From: a virus
Length of the DNA stretch: 49,658 bases
Reading direction: 5' to 3' (one strand)
Virus record (IMG/VR): IMGVR_UViG_3300032217_000827
Coordinates: 1-49,658 of that record
Both the position numbers and the translations under genes were made by a program. The notes beneath the pieces are model-generated. The model was not told the origin of the DNA and did no database searches. It worked only from the letters and a program-made list of their open reading frames with translations. Positions 41,197-48,207 of this stretch are shown in pieces. How positions within the stretch are numbered: the stretch's first letter is position 1; each line of letters starts with the position of its first letter.

Positions 41197-42578
41197 TAGT
41201 TAGCCACCTCGTCTGCCTCAAGTGAAACATCAACAGCGATACCAAAGCCACTAGCGATACCAGCCTTAGCAGTATCAAAGACCAATTTAACAGCCTCTCG
41301 TTCATCATCAGAGAACGAGTTTAGATAGGTTGCTGTCGCATACTCAAGGTCTATGTTCTTTACATTTTTAACGAAAGCCTCAAGACCTCTGGTAGAGATA
41401 GGGGTATCTATCTCGCCTCGTTCGTGCTGTTCTCGCAACTGATTAGCAACCTCTAGCAAGGTAGCGTTTCCGATAAGTTTTTTCTCAATAGCCTTATCGT
41501 AACCAAACTCCCACTTGTGGGCAAACCTATCTTTCCACGCTTGGTTCATTGGTCTTGAGCCACGATAGTTAGGGTTGTGGTCACCGATAACAACTAGGTC
41601 TGGGTGTGCCTTGATTACCTCACCACCATTTTCTAGCAGTTGGATTTCTCGTCTATCGTCTAGCAGACCGAACAGAACTGTTGTAACTCGTTCTGGCATA
41701 AAGTCAATTTCGTTTAATAGCAATACGCCACCATTACGAACTAGGTCTGTAACTGGTCCGTCTTGCCACTTAAACACGCCAGCGTTCTCGGTAGGTATCC
41801 ACATACCGAATAGGTGGCTCGGCTCTAGTCCAATGTTGCTAGAGATGTTGTAGTAGCGATAGCCCCTAGAACTTGCCCAAGCGATAACACACATAGTCTT
41901 ACCTGACCCAGCGTGACCTCTGATTAGTAGGTTCTGGTTATTTGCCTTGATGATGTCCAACATCTCAAAGTCCGTTCTGGTCTTGGTAATCTTGCGATTT
42001 AGGTAACGCTTAGCCCAAGAAATATCTGGCACGCTTGCCATTTCCATTTGTAACTGTGGCTTTGCCATAGTTGGGGCTGGGGCTGGTGTTGTCGGGGCAG
42101 TCATTACAGGAACGAAAGCAACAGCCAACTCCTCGTCTGCCTCAACCTCAACTGGGGTAATCGGGTTAATGGTTACAGGGTTGGTTCTGCGATTATCAGA
42201 CACATAGTTAGATAGGCTCTGGTCACCAGCGATTAGTCTGTCGGTTAGAGTTGTGACCCAAGCCTGATGTGCTGTTCTGTTCTCTAGGCTGTACTCATAG
42301 ACACCAGTTAGGCTGGTGAGCCTACTTGATAGGGCTGTTACATTTCCGTATTTGGCATTAAATACATCTGTGCTGTTGATAGCAACTGCGACAGGTTGGG
42401 TTTCTGCGACAGTCTGGGGCAAGGTAGTTACATCTGTGACCTTGTGCCACGCCTGACCTCTGCCACGCTGTCCGTTAGATACTCGGTGAAATACTAAGAC
42501 CTCACTCTCGGTTGGAACAATTAGGGTCTGTTCCTTTCCGTCTGTTACTGGGGTAGATACCATAAGGGCGATACTCAT
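41196..42578 (-). CDS. MoxR/CobS-like AAA+ ATPase
   Basis: 460 residues. A 180-residue N-terminal region of unknown fold, then AAA+: Walker A GHAGSGKT (221-228), Walker B LLLNEID (286-292), sensor Asn335 (GDHNP) and arginine finger Arg351. The pore-type helix insert and NEID sequence are typical of the MoxR/CobS clade. It forms a module with the VWA-zincin gene that it overlaps. In some cyanophages CobS-like genes are frequent, but a B12 role here is unproven. Confidence 0.8.
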   Translation of the reverse strand: MSIALMVSTPVTDGKEQTLIVPTESEVLVFHRVSNGQRGRGQAWHKVTDVTTLPQTVAETQPVAVAINSTDVFNAKYGNVTALSSRLTSLTGVYEYSLENRTAHQAWVTTLTDRLIAGDQSLSNYVSDNRRTNPVTINPITPVEVEADEELAVAFVPVMTAPTTPAPAPTMAKPQLQMEMASVPDISWAKRYLNRKITKTRTDFEMLDIIKANNQNLLIRGHAGSGKTMCVIAWASSRGYRYYNISSNIGLEPSHLFGMWIPTENAGVFKWQDGPVTDLVRNGGVLLLNEIDFMPERVTTVLFGLLDDRREIQLLENGGEVIKAHPDLVVIGDHNPNYRGSRPMNQAWKDRFAHKWEFGYDKAIEKKLIGNATLLEVANQLREQHERGEIDTPISTRGLEAFVKNVKNIDLEYATATYLNSFSDDEREAVKLVFDTAKAGIASGFGIAVDVSLEADEVAN

Positions 42579-43052
42579 AAGATTTGATACTTTCTGTTAG
42601 TTGTGGGGCAGACCTCTTGCCTGACCTCTCTCTCCGATTTTATGCGATAGACACGACATTACCTAGAGCCATAAACCTAAATAAGCATTTATTAACCTAT
42701 TGTTCATCTAGTTTCTGGGCTTCCTGCCGAAAGTACCAAGTACAACGCCAAGTACAGAAATTACGGGGCTTTGCTTATTTCTTTGTTTCTATCTCTTATA
42801 GAGAGAACTAATAGAGAGTAAGGGATAGGTGTAGCCCTAGTAACTAACCAACAGAGGAACAGGCTGTACATCTGGGCTTATCCCTGCCTCTCTCTCTGTA
42901 TTGCTGGGCAGTAGCCTAGCCATTACCACAGTTTCGGCTATTTAGCAAGGATTATAACGAAATCGTTATAATCTCTCTATTCGGCTCATAGCATACTCTC
43001 TCTCTATAGTCAATAGGGTATCTCTCTCTGTTATGTAATCGTTATAACCAAG
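42579..43052. promoter_or_regulatory. Gene-free region with repeats, possible origin or operator
   Basis: No supported gene. It holds three AAGTAC repeats (42731, 42738, 42750), CT- and GA-rich tracts, a Thr/Ile-poor AT-rich stretch, the inverted repeat at 42950-42973 and a further TCGTTATAA half-site at 43039-43047. The leftward promoter of the AAA+ gene must lie here. Repeats plus AT-rich DNA would suit a replication origin or an operator region. Confidence 0.45.
42950..42973. repeat. Perfect 11-bp inverted repeat (operator-like)
   Basis: GATTATAACGA, AA, TCGTTATAATC. A dyad of this length suits a dimeric repressor. A half-site recurs at 43039-43047 and GTTATAAC there is itself symmetric. 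Candidate regulators are the two Cro-like proteins nearby. Confidence 0.75.
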
Positions 43053-43096
43053 ATTAACCCGCCGTTAGCTCTCTGTTAACCTGCTGTTTACCTTGA
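43053..43096 (+). repeat. 11-bp repeat array I1 (reversed)
   Basis: Four 11-base units in phase: ATTAACCCGCC, GTTAGCTCTCT, GTTAACCTGCT, GTTTACCTTGA. They face right, opposite to all the other arrays, and lead straight into hairpin H1 with no promoter or gene. This may be the edge unit of the cassette region. Confidence 0.6.
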
Positions 43097-43109
43097 TGTG
43101 CTATGCGTT

Positions 43110-43203
43110 TTGTTACGTTGGTAGCCTTTTAGCCTTAACTATGCGATCGAGCGTAGCGAGCACGCACGGCACGGCTAAGGCTAAAAGGCTACCAACTCAA
43201 CAA
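43110..43203. repeat. Hairpin H1 (degenerate outer end)
   Basis: 21 perfect pairs: 43117-43137 with 43176-43196. The next outer seven bases are TTGTTAC against TCAACAA, pairing except for two positions, so it fits the CCAACTCAACAA family with one worn end. The loop contains GATC and a GAGC-rich mini-hairpin. Confidence 0.8.
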
Positions 43204-43217
43204 TTTTGGGTATGCGA

Positions 43218-43251
43218 AAGCCCCCAAGCCAGAGAGGGGGCTTGGGGGCTT
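43218..43251 (-). terminator. Terminator after gene 43312
   Basis: AAGCCCCCAAGCC at 43218-43230 pairs with GGCTTGGGGGCTT at 43239-43251. The minus-strand T-tract is short. Confidence 0.75.
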
Positions 43252-43311
43252 CGGGCTGGTCACAGAAAGGGGAAAAAGACCAGCCTATAGCGAGGTGGGA
43301 CAAATCACCTG

Positions 43312-43449
43312 CTAATTCTTATGTTTTCCTTGTCTATACCACTTTAGAAAGTCGGTGGCACAAGTCATACATAGAGCAGTTGGGGCTACAGTTGGGTCTT
43401 TTAGTTGTGTTTTACAGACAAAGCACTTCTTACCTGTATAACTACTCAT
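43312..43449 (-). CDS. Small zinc-ribbon protein
   Basis: 45 residues, start overlapping the previous stop (ATGAGTAG). CFVC near 9-12 and CMTC near 27-30 make a four-cysteine ribbon, with a basic tail (KWYRQGKHKN). Last gene of the unit that begins at 44874. Confidence 0.68.
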   Translation of the reverse strand: MSSYTGKKCFVCKTQLKDPTVAPTALCMTCATDFLKWYRQGKHKN

Positions 43450-43780
43450 TAGTATTTGCTTTCATCTTACTAGGGTCATAGATTTCTAGCAAGGCGAGTA
43501 ATTCATTTGGGGTCATTAGTAGAGCATAACACAGTTTAGGCAAGAAATACAATGGCATTGTGTTACTTCCCTTGAGGTAATTGCCTACAGTTCCAGCAGT
43601 TACGCCAAAGTTATTACGCCTACAAAAGTCGGCTAGGGATTTATACCCTAGGTTCTTGTATCTAGCCTCTATTAGTTGTCGCTTACGCTGGCGTTCTGCC
43701 TCACGAAAGTCGTAATAGGCTTGTATTTTTTGGTGGCGAACCTCGGCTGGCTCATTTGGGTCAAAAGTAGGGTATTCCAT
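43442..43780 (-). CDS. Cro/CI-like helix-turn-helix protein
   Basis: 112 residues. A charged 35-residue lead (AEVRHQKIQAYYDFREAERQ) then RYKNLGYKSLADFCRRNNFG, TVGNYLKGSNTMPL and TPNELLALLE, an XRE-type fold related to the product at 38382-38621. It probably regulates the accessory block. TAATG couples it to the gene upstream. Confidence 0.72.
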   Translation of the reverse strand: MEYPTFDPNEPAEVRHQKIQAYYDFREAERQRKRQLIEARYKNLGYKSLADFCRRNNFGVTAGTVGNYLKGSNTMPLYFLPKLCYALLMTPNELLALLEIYDPSKMKANTNE

Positions 43781-43914
43781 TACTTACTCCTCATTGTAAT
43801 TAGTCGTGCTTGTAGTCGGGATAGGGCAATAATGACCTTACTTAGCAGTCTTATTGCTATGTGGCGTGGGCTTGGGTTGTATCTGTGCTTAGGGCTGTAT
43901 CTATTCTTATTCAT
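43780..43914 (-). CDS. Small very basic protein
   Basis: 44 residues, about a third Arg and Lys (NKNRYSPKHRYNPSPRHIAI), then a helix (LLSKVIIALSRLQARL). ATG lies inside the previous stop. Probably binds nucleic acid; function unknown. Confidence 0.6.
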   Translation of the reverse strand: MNKNRYSPKHRYNPSPRHIAIRLLSKVIIALSRLQARLITMRSK

Positions 43915-44626
43915 TACAGCACTCCAAATTACAGTAACCACGCAAGTCCATACCTAATTCGTGGGTGATTTCAGGCTCGTTCTCATAGAACTTATCGCCG
44001 TCTAACCATTGAGCCTCGTAAGCAAAGCAGTCGCTCTCGTCAATGCTAGATAAGTTTATAGTGATGTCGGGGTATTGTCTAGCCAAGTGGTCTAACGCCT
44101 CTGCTGGTGGTGACCACGCACTTTCTAGGTGATAAGTAATCTCCAGAGAAACTGGCATAGTATCAGGGTCAGTATCGCCCATCTCACCTGCGAGAATAGT
44201 AGCCATTTCATAGACGATAGAGGCTTTGTCTGTTATCTCCCACTTAGTTCCCCAGTTACGGCAGTTCCAGTTATACCAGTCGTCACTCGTCTTACGCTCT
44301 TGTAGGATTTGGACTAGAGCCTCGTTACTATCAAAAGGCTTGCTAGTTCTATCAGCCTTGTCTATCTCTACCAAGTCAGGGTCGGCTTTGACGATTTCCT
44401 CAAAGGCTTTCTTACCCCTCTCTAGGTAGGTATCAAGGTTATCAGGCTTTACTATGTTCCATAGCAAGAATACTCCCTCAACCTGCTCGGCTGGGATAGT
44501 GGTGTTGTCCCAGTTAGTTTCTCCAGCCCAAGGTGTAGTATAAGGCGTGGCTAATCTGTTCTTTATCTCTGTTACTGTATCGTAGTCACCAATGAGAGTG
44601 ACCTTACTGCTAGCCCAATTCGGCAT
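43907..44626 (-). CDS. Api92/DUF1281-like protein, ferredoxin-like fold
   Basis: 239 residues. MPNWASSKVTLIGDYDTVTE at the start, NCRNWGTKWEI in the middle and LEITYHLESAWSPP later follow the Api92-like/DUF1281 family of plasmids and phages. Members have been linked to plasmid antirestriction regions, but the biochemical role is not settled. A single-base overlap joins it to the gene upstream. Confidence 0.75.
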   Translation of the reverse strand: MPNWASSKVTLIGDYDTVTEIKNRLATPYTTPWAGETNWDNTTIPAEQVEGVFLLWNIVKPDNLDTYLERGKKAFEEIVKADPDLVEIDKADRTSKPFDSNEALVQILQERKTSDDWYNWNCRNWGTKWEITDKASIVYEMATILAGEMGDTDPDTMPVSLEITYHLESAWSPPAEALDHLARQYPDITINLSSIDESDCFAYEAQWLDGDKFYENEPEITHELGMDLRGYCNLECCNE

Positions 44627-44874
44627 TAGTTCTCCTCTTTCTGCTTGATTAGAAACTCTAAATCATCAGCGAGTTCATACCCAGTCTGGGTGAACTCAAT
44701 GTGACCTGATAGTGTTTGCTGTGCCTCTCCAATGAACTCTGACCATACTCTATCTACATCTGCTCTATCTAAGCCTGTATCGGTAAAGTAGGTCTTGTCC
44801 CACCACTCCACAATGATTTCATCATCTAGAGCGTTTCTCTTTAGTATCTCTGCGATTAGGTCTTTTACCTTCAT
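44626..44874 (-). CDS. Small acidic helical protein
   Basis: 82 residues, first gene of its unit. MKVKDLIAEILKRNALDDEIIVEWWDK, then an acidic body. AAAGGA and a CAATTC/GAATTG leader hairpin lie ahead of the ATG. Function unknown. Confidence 0.65.
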   Translation of the reverse strand: MKVKDLIAEILKRNALDDEIIVEWWDKTYFTDTGLDRADVDRVWSEFIGEAQQTLSGHIEFTQTGYELADDLEFLIKQKEEN

Positions 44875-44953
44875 CTCTCAATTCCTTTCTGTGAATTGTA
44901 ATACGAGTTTATACCCATCTCTCTCTAAATAGCAACTCTCCTGCGTGTATTCC

Positions 44954-44986
44954 AGGTAAACATTAGATGAACAACAGGTGAACAGA
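44954..44986 (-). promoter_or_regulatory. 11-bp repeat array I2 and promoter of unit 44874
   Basis: Three phased 11-base units (plus-strand reading AGGTAAACATT, AGATGAACAAC, AGGTGAACAGA) adjoin hairpin H2. A -10-like TGCTAT (minus strand, 44929-44934) lies 20 bases downstream of the array, closer than in the other units. Confidence 0.6.
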
Positions 44987-44991
44987 ACCAG

Positions 44992-45066
44992 CCAACTCAA
45001 CAATTTAGCATTTAGCCCGATCTTTTATTAGGGGGTTTCGGGCTAAATGCTAAATTGTTGAGTTGG
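44992..45066. repeat. Hairpin H2
   Basis: 29 perfect pairs (44992-45020 with 45038-45066) around a 17-base loop. The outer 12 bases are the family sequence; the inner stem starts TTTAGCATTTAGCCCGA. The loop opens with the TC of GATC. Confidence 0.95.
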
Positions 45067-45073
45067 GAAGAGA

Positions 45074-45104
45074 CCCCTAGCGACAATGAACGAAACGCTA
45101 GGGG
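45074..45104 (-). terminator. Terminator-like hairpin beside H2
   Basis: CCCCTAGCG at 45074-45082 pairs with CGCTAGGGG at 45096-45104; weak T-tract on the minus strand. Confidence 0.65.
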
Positions 45105-45136
45105 GCTCTTATGCCAGAGAACCAGTCTGGCTTGGG

Positions 45137-45170
45137 TTGAGGGGCTGGGCTGGGAGAACCAGCCCCTCAA
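45137..45170 (-). terminator. Second hairpin after gene 45180
   Basis: TTGAGGGGCTGG at 45137-45148 pairs perfectly with CCAGCCCCTCAA at 45159-45170, ten bases past the stop codon. No T-tract. With the hairpin at 45074 and H2, three structures follow one another. Confidence 0.7.
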
Positions 45171-45179
45171 GTCTGTCGG

Positions 45180-45740
45180 TTAGTCTACCTCTACCTCTGT
45201 GTCGTCTAAATCAAAACCATACCTAGCGTCCTCTAGGTCGCTGTTGGTAATGGTAGCGTCTGCTGTAATGTCTAGGTCGTTCTCAATGTCGTCCCAGTCA
45301 TAACCTCTAGGGGCTGTTACCTCTAGTGTGCCAGTAATGGTAATGTTTACTGTTCTTGTGACTGTATCCTCAATGCCGAAGATTTCGCATAGTTCGTTAC
45401 GAACTTCCTCGTCAATGTCGCTCCAGTTGTCGTCAAGGTAGTCCTCAAGTTTGCCAACTTTTCGGCTTAGTTCCTGCCACTTTACATACCACTCTTGCTT
45501 TTCGGTTTCTAGGCTTTTTAGGTTTTTGTGTAGGTGAGTAAGTTCGTGGCGAATAGTTACCTTTTCGCCCCCAGTTACCCAACCATTATCTATGTAGCCA
45601 TAGAACTTTACATCTAGCCCTAATACATCTGCTAGTGGCTTTACTGGTGTTGTTGCTAGTTCGGTCAGACCTGCCTCTGCGAGTTTCTCCTCAACAGTTA
45701 GTTCTGGCTTTGGTTCTTGGTTCTCTTGGTTCTCATACAT
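45180..45740 (-). CDS. Acidic coiled-coil protein, unknown
   Basis: 186 residues from the ATG at 45740, preceded by GAAAGAGAG; the frame is open further upstream but that part runs through hairpin H3 and the promoter. Order: acidic N terminus, a helix with KVTIRHELTHLHKNLKSLE (coiled coil, about 80-130), and a beta-rich C terminus (TVNITITGTLEV) with many Asp. Function unknown. Only gene of its unit. Confidence 0.68.
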   Translation of the reverse strand: MYENQENQEPKPELTVEEKLAEAGLTELATTPVKPLADVLGLDVKFYGYIDNGWVTGGEKVTIRHELTHLHKNLKSLETEKQEWYVKWQELSRKVGKLEDYLDDNWSDIDEEVRNELCEIFGIEDTVTRTVNITITGTLEVTAPRGYDWDDIENDLDITADATITNSDLEDARYGFDLDDTEVEVD

Positions 45741-45820
45741 AGTAATCTCTCTTTCTGTAGGTTGTGTATTGCTATGTATTACTATTATGCCAGTCGGGGG
45801 TGGCAAAACCCAAATCCTAC

Positions 45821-45864
45821 AGGCAAACTCTAAGTAAATGTTGTGTGAACAGCAGGTAAACGGC
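45821..45864 (-). promoter_or_regulatory. 11-bp repeat array I3 and promoter
   Basis: Four phased units (plus-strand AGGCAAACTCT, AAGTAAATGTT, GTGTGAACAGC, AGGTAAACGGC) directly left of H3. The minus-strand -10 CATAAT lies at 45784-45789. Confidence 0.65.
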
Positions 45865-45866
45865 TC

Positions 45867-45932
45867 CCAACTCAACAAGCCTTTAGCCCGATCTTTATTA
45901 GGGGGCTTCGGGCTAAAGGCTTGTTGAGTTGG
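45867..45932. repeat. Hairpin H3
   Basis: 25 perfect pairs (45867-45891 with 45908-45932), 16-base loop. Family outer 12 bases, inner GCCTTTAGCCCGA. Inner stem and loop are close to those of H2, including GATC at the loop edge. Confidence 0.95.
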
Positions 45933-45936
45933 CACG

Positions 45937-45977
45937 AAAAAACCCCCCAGCGAGAACCTTGGGAGTTCGCTGGGGGG
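45937..45977 (-). terminator. Intrinsic terminator of unit 46407
   Basis: CCCCCCAGCGA at 45943-45953 pairs with TCGCTGGGGGG at 45967-45977; the A-run at 45937-45942 is the minus-strand T-tract. A second hairpin (TTATCGGGT/ACCCGATAA, 45983-46012) lies between it and the stop. Confidence 0.9.
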
Positions 45978-46014
45978 CTGTATTATCGGGTAATCTCCTC
46001 AGAACCCGATAAAT

Positions 46015-46407
46015 CTAACTAGGCTGGTGAGCCTCTGGTTCTCCATTGCCGAAGATGTGGTTTAGGTCTGAGGTGCTGATTTCTCTAGGTATCCATTCAC
46101 CATCTATTAGGACTTTATCATTCACTAACTCACTAATAGCCCCCGAGTATAGGTCAAAATAAAAAATGTATAAATCAACCTTTTGTAAATCCTCTATTGT
46201 TTCGGGGCTGTCGTAGCCGAACTCCTTCCACCTGTTTTGGTGCTCAAAGTCTAGGCTAGCCCAGTCTAATTGAATGTTAGCCGTATAAATTGGGACTGCC
46301 CCGTCGGCGTATTCGTGAGCAATGTCCTCGGGGTAAGGTCGCCCTAAAATCCACTCTCGGTTATCCCAAATTTCTTGGTTGATTTCTGTTTCTGTCCAAA
46401 GTGCCAT
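46015..46407 (-). CDS. Acidic Trp-rich protein, unknown
   Basis: 130 residues, preceded by AGAAAGAGAGAACCAGC. Trp and Tyr are frequent and the charge is acidic (WTETEINQEIWDNREW, then WIPREISTSDLNHIF). No motif. Only gene of its unit. Confidence 0.66.
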   Translation of the reverse strand: MALWTETEINQEIWDNREWILGRPYPEDIAHEYADGAVPIYTANIQLDWASLDFEHQNRWKEFGYDSPETIEDLQKVDLYIFYFDLYSGAISELVNDKVLIDGEWIPREISTSDLNHIFGNGEPEAHQPS

Positions 46408-46433
46408 TTGCTGGTTCTCTCTTTCTGTTTGGT

Positions 46434-46526
46434 GTAGTCTTTTTGGCTACTCTCTAATAGTAATGCCCCCTAATGACTTTTTAGGTAGCGAGCTGGTGAA
46501 TGTCAGGTGAACAGTAGGTAAACAAA
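46434..46526 (-). promoter_or_regulatory. 11-bp repeat array I4, promoter and leader hairpin
   Basis: Phased units at 46483-46526 (plus-strand AGGTAGCGAGC, TGGTGAATGTC, AGGTGAACAGT, AGGTAAACAAA). The -10 TACTAT lies at 46457-46462 on the minus strand, followed by GAGAGTAG. A leader stem GTAG/CTAC spans 46434-46450. Confidence 0.68.
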
Positions 46527-46530
46527 TACA

Positions 46531-46607
46531 GCCAACTCAACAAAAGCCATTTAGCCAACCCTCTTATCTAGTGGGTGTTATGGCTAAATGGCTTTTGTTG
46601 AGTTGGC
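46531..46607. repeat. Hairpin H4
   Basis: 27 perfect pairs (46531-46557 with 46581-46607), loop of 23 with an inner ACCC/GGGT stem. Inner stem AAGCCATTTAGCCA. The loop has TATC in place of GATC. Loop sequence is close to that of H7. Confidence 0.95.
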
Positions 46608-46641
46608 AAAAACCCTCCGGCAGAGTCAGGCTGCCGGAGGG
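46608..46641 (-). terminator. Intrinsic terminator of unit 47129
   Basis: CCCTCCGGCAG at 46613-46623 pairs with CTGCCGGAGGG at 46631-46641; minus-strand T-tract at 46609-46612. Confidence 0.9.
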
Positions 46642-46656
46642 CTGGTCTTTGCCGGT

Positions 46657-47022
46657 TTATCCGTAAGTCAGTTCACCGAAAATCGCATACTGGATAACCA
46701 AATCACCGAAACAAGCGTCAGGGTCTTCTATGTCTAGGGAGTAAGTGCCACAGTGCTTTTGCCCAGAGTTTAGAGCCAACTGGTAGCCCTTTGCTAATTG
46801 CGCTAGCGTAACGGTGTGCCACTTGTCTTCTTCTTGGTCATACAACTTGAAATCCTGTGGGTTAGGCTCGTAGTCTGGCAAATGCCAAAGGCTAATCTTG
46901 CTACCATCAGGCTTACGGATTTCGGTTGCCCAGTAGGTAATACCTGCGCCATCACTGCCCCAGATACCTTCCCACAAATCGTCAAGCGAAACCTCTACGC
47001 TTACAGAAATTACCTCGCTCAT
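46657..47022 (-). CDS. Unknown protein, SxWEGIWGSDG type
   Basis: 121 residues. SVEVSLDDLWEGIWGSDGAG then WATEIRKPDG and YQLALNSGQKHCG suggest a compact alpha/beta fold typical of actinobacterial phage and plasmid accessory proteins. ATG overlaps the previous stop. Function unknown. Confidence 0.66.
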   Translation of the reverse strand: MSEVISVSVEVSLDDLWEGIWGSDGAGITYWATEIRKPDGSKISLWHLPDYEPNPQDFKLYDQEEDKWHTVTLAQLAKGYQLALNSGQKHCGTYSLDIEDPDACFGDLVIQYAIFGELTYG

Positions 47023-47129
47023 TAGTATCCTGCCTTTTCTAGAATAGCAAGCACAGTATCTACCTGCTCATCGGTTAGTTGCTCTATTGCTTCGGTGTTG
47101 ATTACACCCTCGCCGAATAGGTTTTCCAT
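47022..47129 (-). CDS. 35-residue leader-type protein
   Basis: 35 residues with AGAGAGAACC right before the ATG. Acidic helix (EAIEQLTDEQVDTVLAILEKAG). First gene of its unit and coupled by TAATG to the gene downstream, so its translation may set that of the next gene. Confidence 0.58.
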   Translation of the reverse strand: MENLFGEGVINTEAIEQLTDEQVDTVLAILEKAGY

Positions 47130-47150
47130 TGGTTCTCTCTTTTCTCTTTG

Positions 47151-47244
47151 GTAGCCCCTCTTGGCTACATAGATAACTCTATACCACAGGCGACCAGACA
47201 AGGTAGCCAGTGAGTAAATGTAAGATGAACGTTAGATGAACAGA
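47151..47244 (-). promoter_or_regulatory. 11-bp repeat array I5, promoter and leader hairpin
   Basis: Units at 47201-47244 (plus-strand AGGTAGCCAGT, GAGTAAATGTA, AGATGAACGTT, AGATGAACAGA). The -10-like TATAGA is at 47178-47183. Leader stem GTAGCC/GGCTAC spans 47151-47168. Confidence 0.68.
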
Positions 47245-47246
47245 TG

Positions 47247-47324
47247 TGCCAACTCAACAAATAGCCAAATAGCCACTCGACGATCAGGAGAAAAGTGGCT
47301 ATTTGGCTATTTGTTGAGTTGGCA
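47247..47324. repeat. Hairpin H5 (longest stem)
   Basis: 31 perfect pairs (47247-47277 with 47294-47324), 16-base loop containing GATC. Inner stem ATAGCCAAATAGCCACT, itself built of two AGCCA units. Confidence 0.96.
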
Positions 47325-47325
47325 T

Positions 47326-47363
47326 AAAAAAGCCCCAGAGCGAAAGGGGGTCGCTCTGGGGCT
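47326..47363 (-). terminator. Intrinsic terminator of unit 48179
   Basis: AGCCCCAGAGCGA at 47331-47343 pairs with TCGCTCTGGGGCT at 47351-47363; A-run at 47326-47331. A second hairpin AGAGTAGG/CCTACTCT (47370-47397) includes the last codons of the gene. Confidence 0.9.
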
Positions 47364-47390
47364 GTGGTTAGAGTAGGGAAATGAGAGAAC

Positions 47391-47645
47391 CTACTCTAAG
47401 TTTGTTTCGTTATTTAGTATGTAAAGCACATACAAAGTTTCTGTTTTGTCTGTATGAACAAAATTATACTTAGGAAACTTTCTGCGTAAATAAGTTATTT
47501 CGCTTCGCTTTACAGGGTTATTGTAAATAGCCCATTGGTTCGGGTATTTTGTAAGTTCTGTTAGAAACGGCTCAATGTTTCTAATAGTGCTTCCTGCTCT
47601 GCCTTTTCTTGGAACTAGGCTTTCGTCAATAAACTTGATTTCCAT
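47391..47645 (-). CDS. Small basic protein, unknown
   Basis: 84 residues. Basic alpha/beta pattern (PNQWAIYNNPVKRSEITYLRRKFPK) with a final strand (TETLYVLYIL). It looks like a small nucleic-acid-binding fold, unproven. Coupled to its neighbour by TAATG. Confidence 0.62.
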   Translation of the reverse strand: MEIKFIDESLVPRKGRAGSTIRNIEPFLTELTKYPNQWAIYNNPVKRSEITYLRRKFPKYNFVHTDKTETLYVLYILNNETNLE

Positions 47646-47770
47646 TAGTTTTCCTCACTATTTATTAGTTGCTCTAAATCAAATAGGGCTTCCTCTGCTG
47701 TTGTAGCCCCATCTTGCCAGTCACTAAAAATTGCCTTTATTGCCTTTGCTTCTTTGTCGCTTAGTTCCAT
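47645..47770 (-). CDS. Small acidic helical protein
   Basis: 41 residues, all helical (SDKEAKAIKAIFSDWQDGAT, then AEEALFDLEQLIN). ATG and stop both in TAATG overlaps. Function unknown. Confidence 0.6.
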   Translation of the reverse strand: MELSDKEAKAIKAIFSDWQDGATTAEEALFDLEQLINSEEN

Positions 47771-47964
47771 TAGTTTTCCTCCTCATTTTCGCCAAAGGCT
47801 TCTCTGGCTTCTTCCATTAGTCGCATAGCCTCATCTATGGCAGAGCCTATGGTAATCATACCGAGGGTTCGTTTTTCCTCTGGCGTGATTAGCCCTTTGT
47901 ATTCATTACAGGTCGGGCAGTAATCGCCCTCGGTTTCTGTTCCGTCAAACTCGCAGATACGCAT
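47770..47964 (-). CDS. Small zinc-ribbon protein
   Basis: 64 residues. C4 plus a CPTCNEYKG pair near 17-20, with an acidic helix after it (EAMRLMEEAREAFGENEEE). Coupled to both neighbours. Function unknown. Confidence 0.62.
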   Translation of the reverse strand: MRICEFDGTETEGDYCPTCNEYKGLITPEEKRTLGMITIGSAIDEAMRLMEEAREAFGENEEEN

Positions 47965-48179
47965 TAGTCCTCCTCCTCCTCATCACGGCAGTCAAAGCAA
48001 GAGCCGTCAAGGTCTAACTCATTCTCGCAGTCATCACAGACCTTGTGTATCTCAAAGTCCTCAGTTGAGGTGTAATACTGGTTCAGGTTCGCCAGAAAGT
48101 TCTTTTCTGCCTCAGCCTCACTATTGCCACTCACGATACCCTCGTGTTCATAGGTAGCAACTATCTTGTATTTTGCCAT
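47964..48179 (-). CDS. Small MAKY-type protein with zinc ribbon
   Basis: 71 residues from the ATG at 48179, placed right after GAGAGAACCAA; an in-frame ATG at 48203 would lack this. MAKYKIVATYEHEG, a helix, then CDDCENELDLDGSCFDC. It joins the MxKY fold of the 37-38 kb genes to the ribbon seen at 37698-38030, as if those two were fused here. First gene of a four-gene unit. Confidence 0.66.
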   Translation of the reverse strand: MAKYKIVATYEHEGIVSGNSEAEAEKNFLANLNQYYTSTEDFEIHKVCDDCENELDLDGSCFDCRDEEEED

Positions 48180-48207
48180 TTGGTTCTCTCTTTCGTTTCT
48201 CATTTAT

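Noticed and set aside
45741-45935. N-terminal extension of the gene at 45180-45740
   Set aside because: The extension crosses hairpin H3, the repeat array and the -10; the GAAAGAGAG site supports the ATG at 45740.
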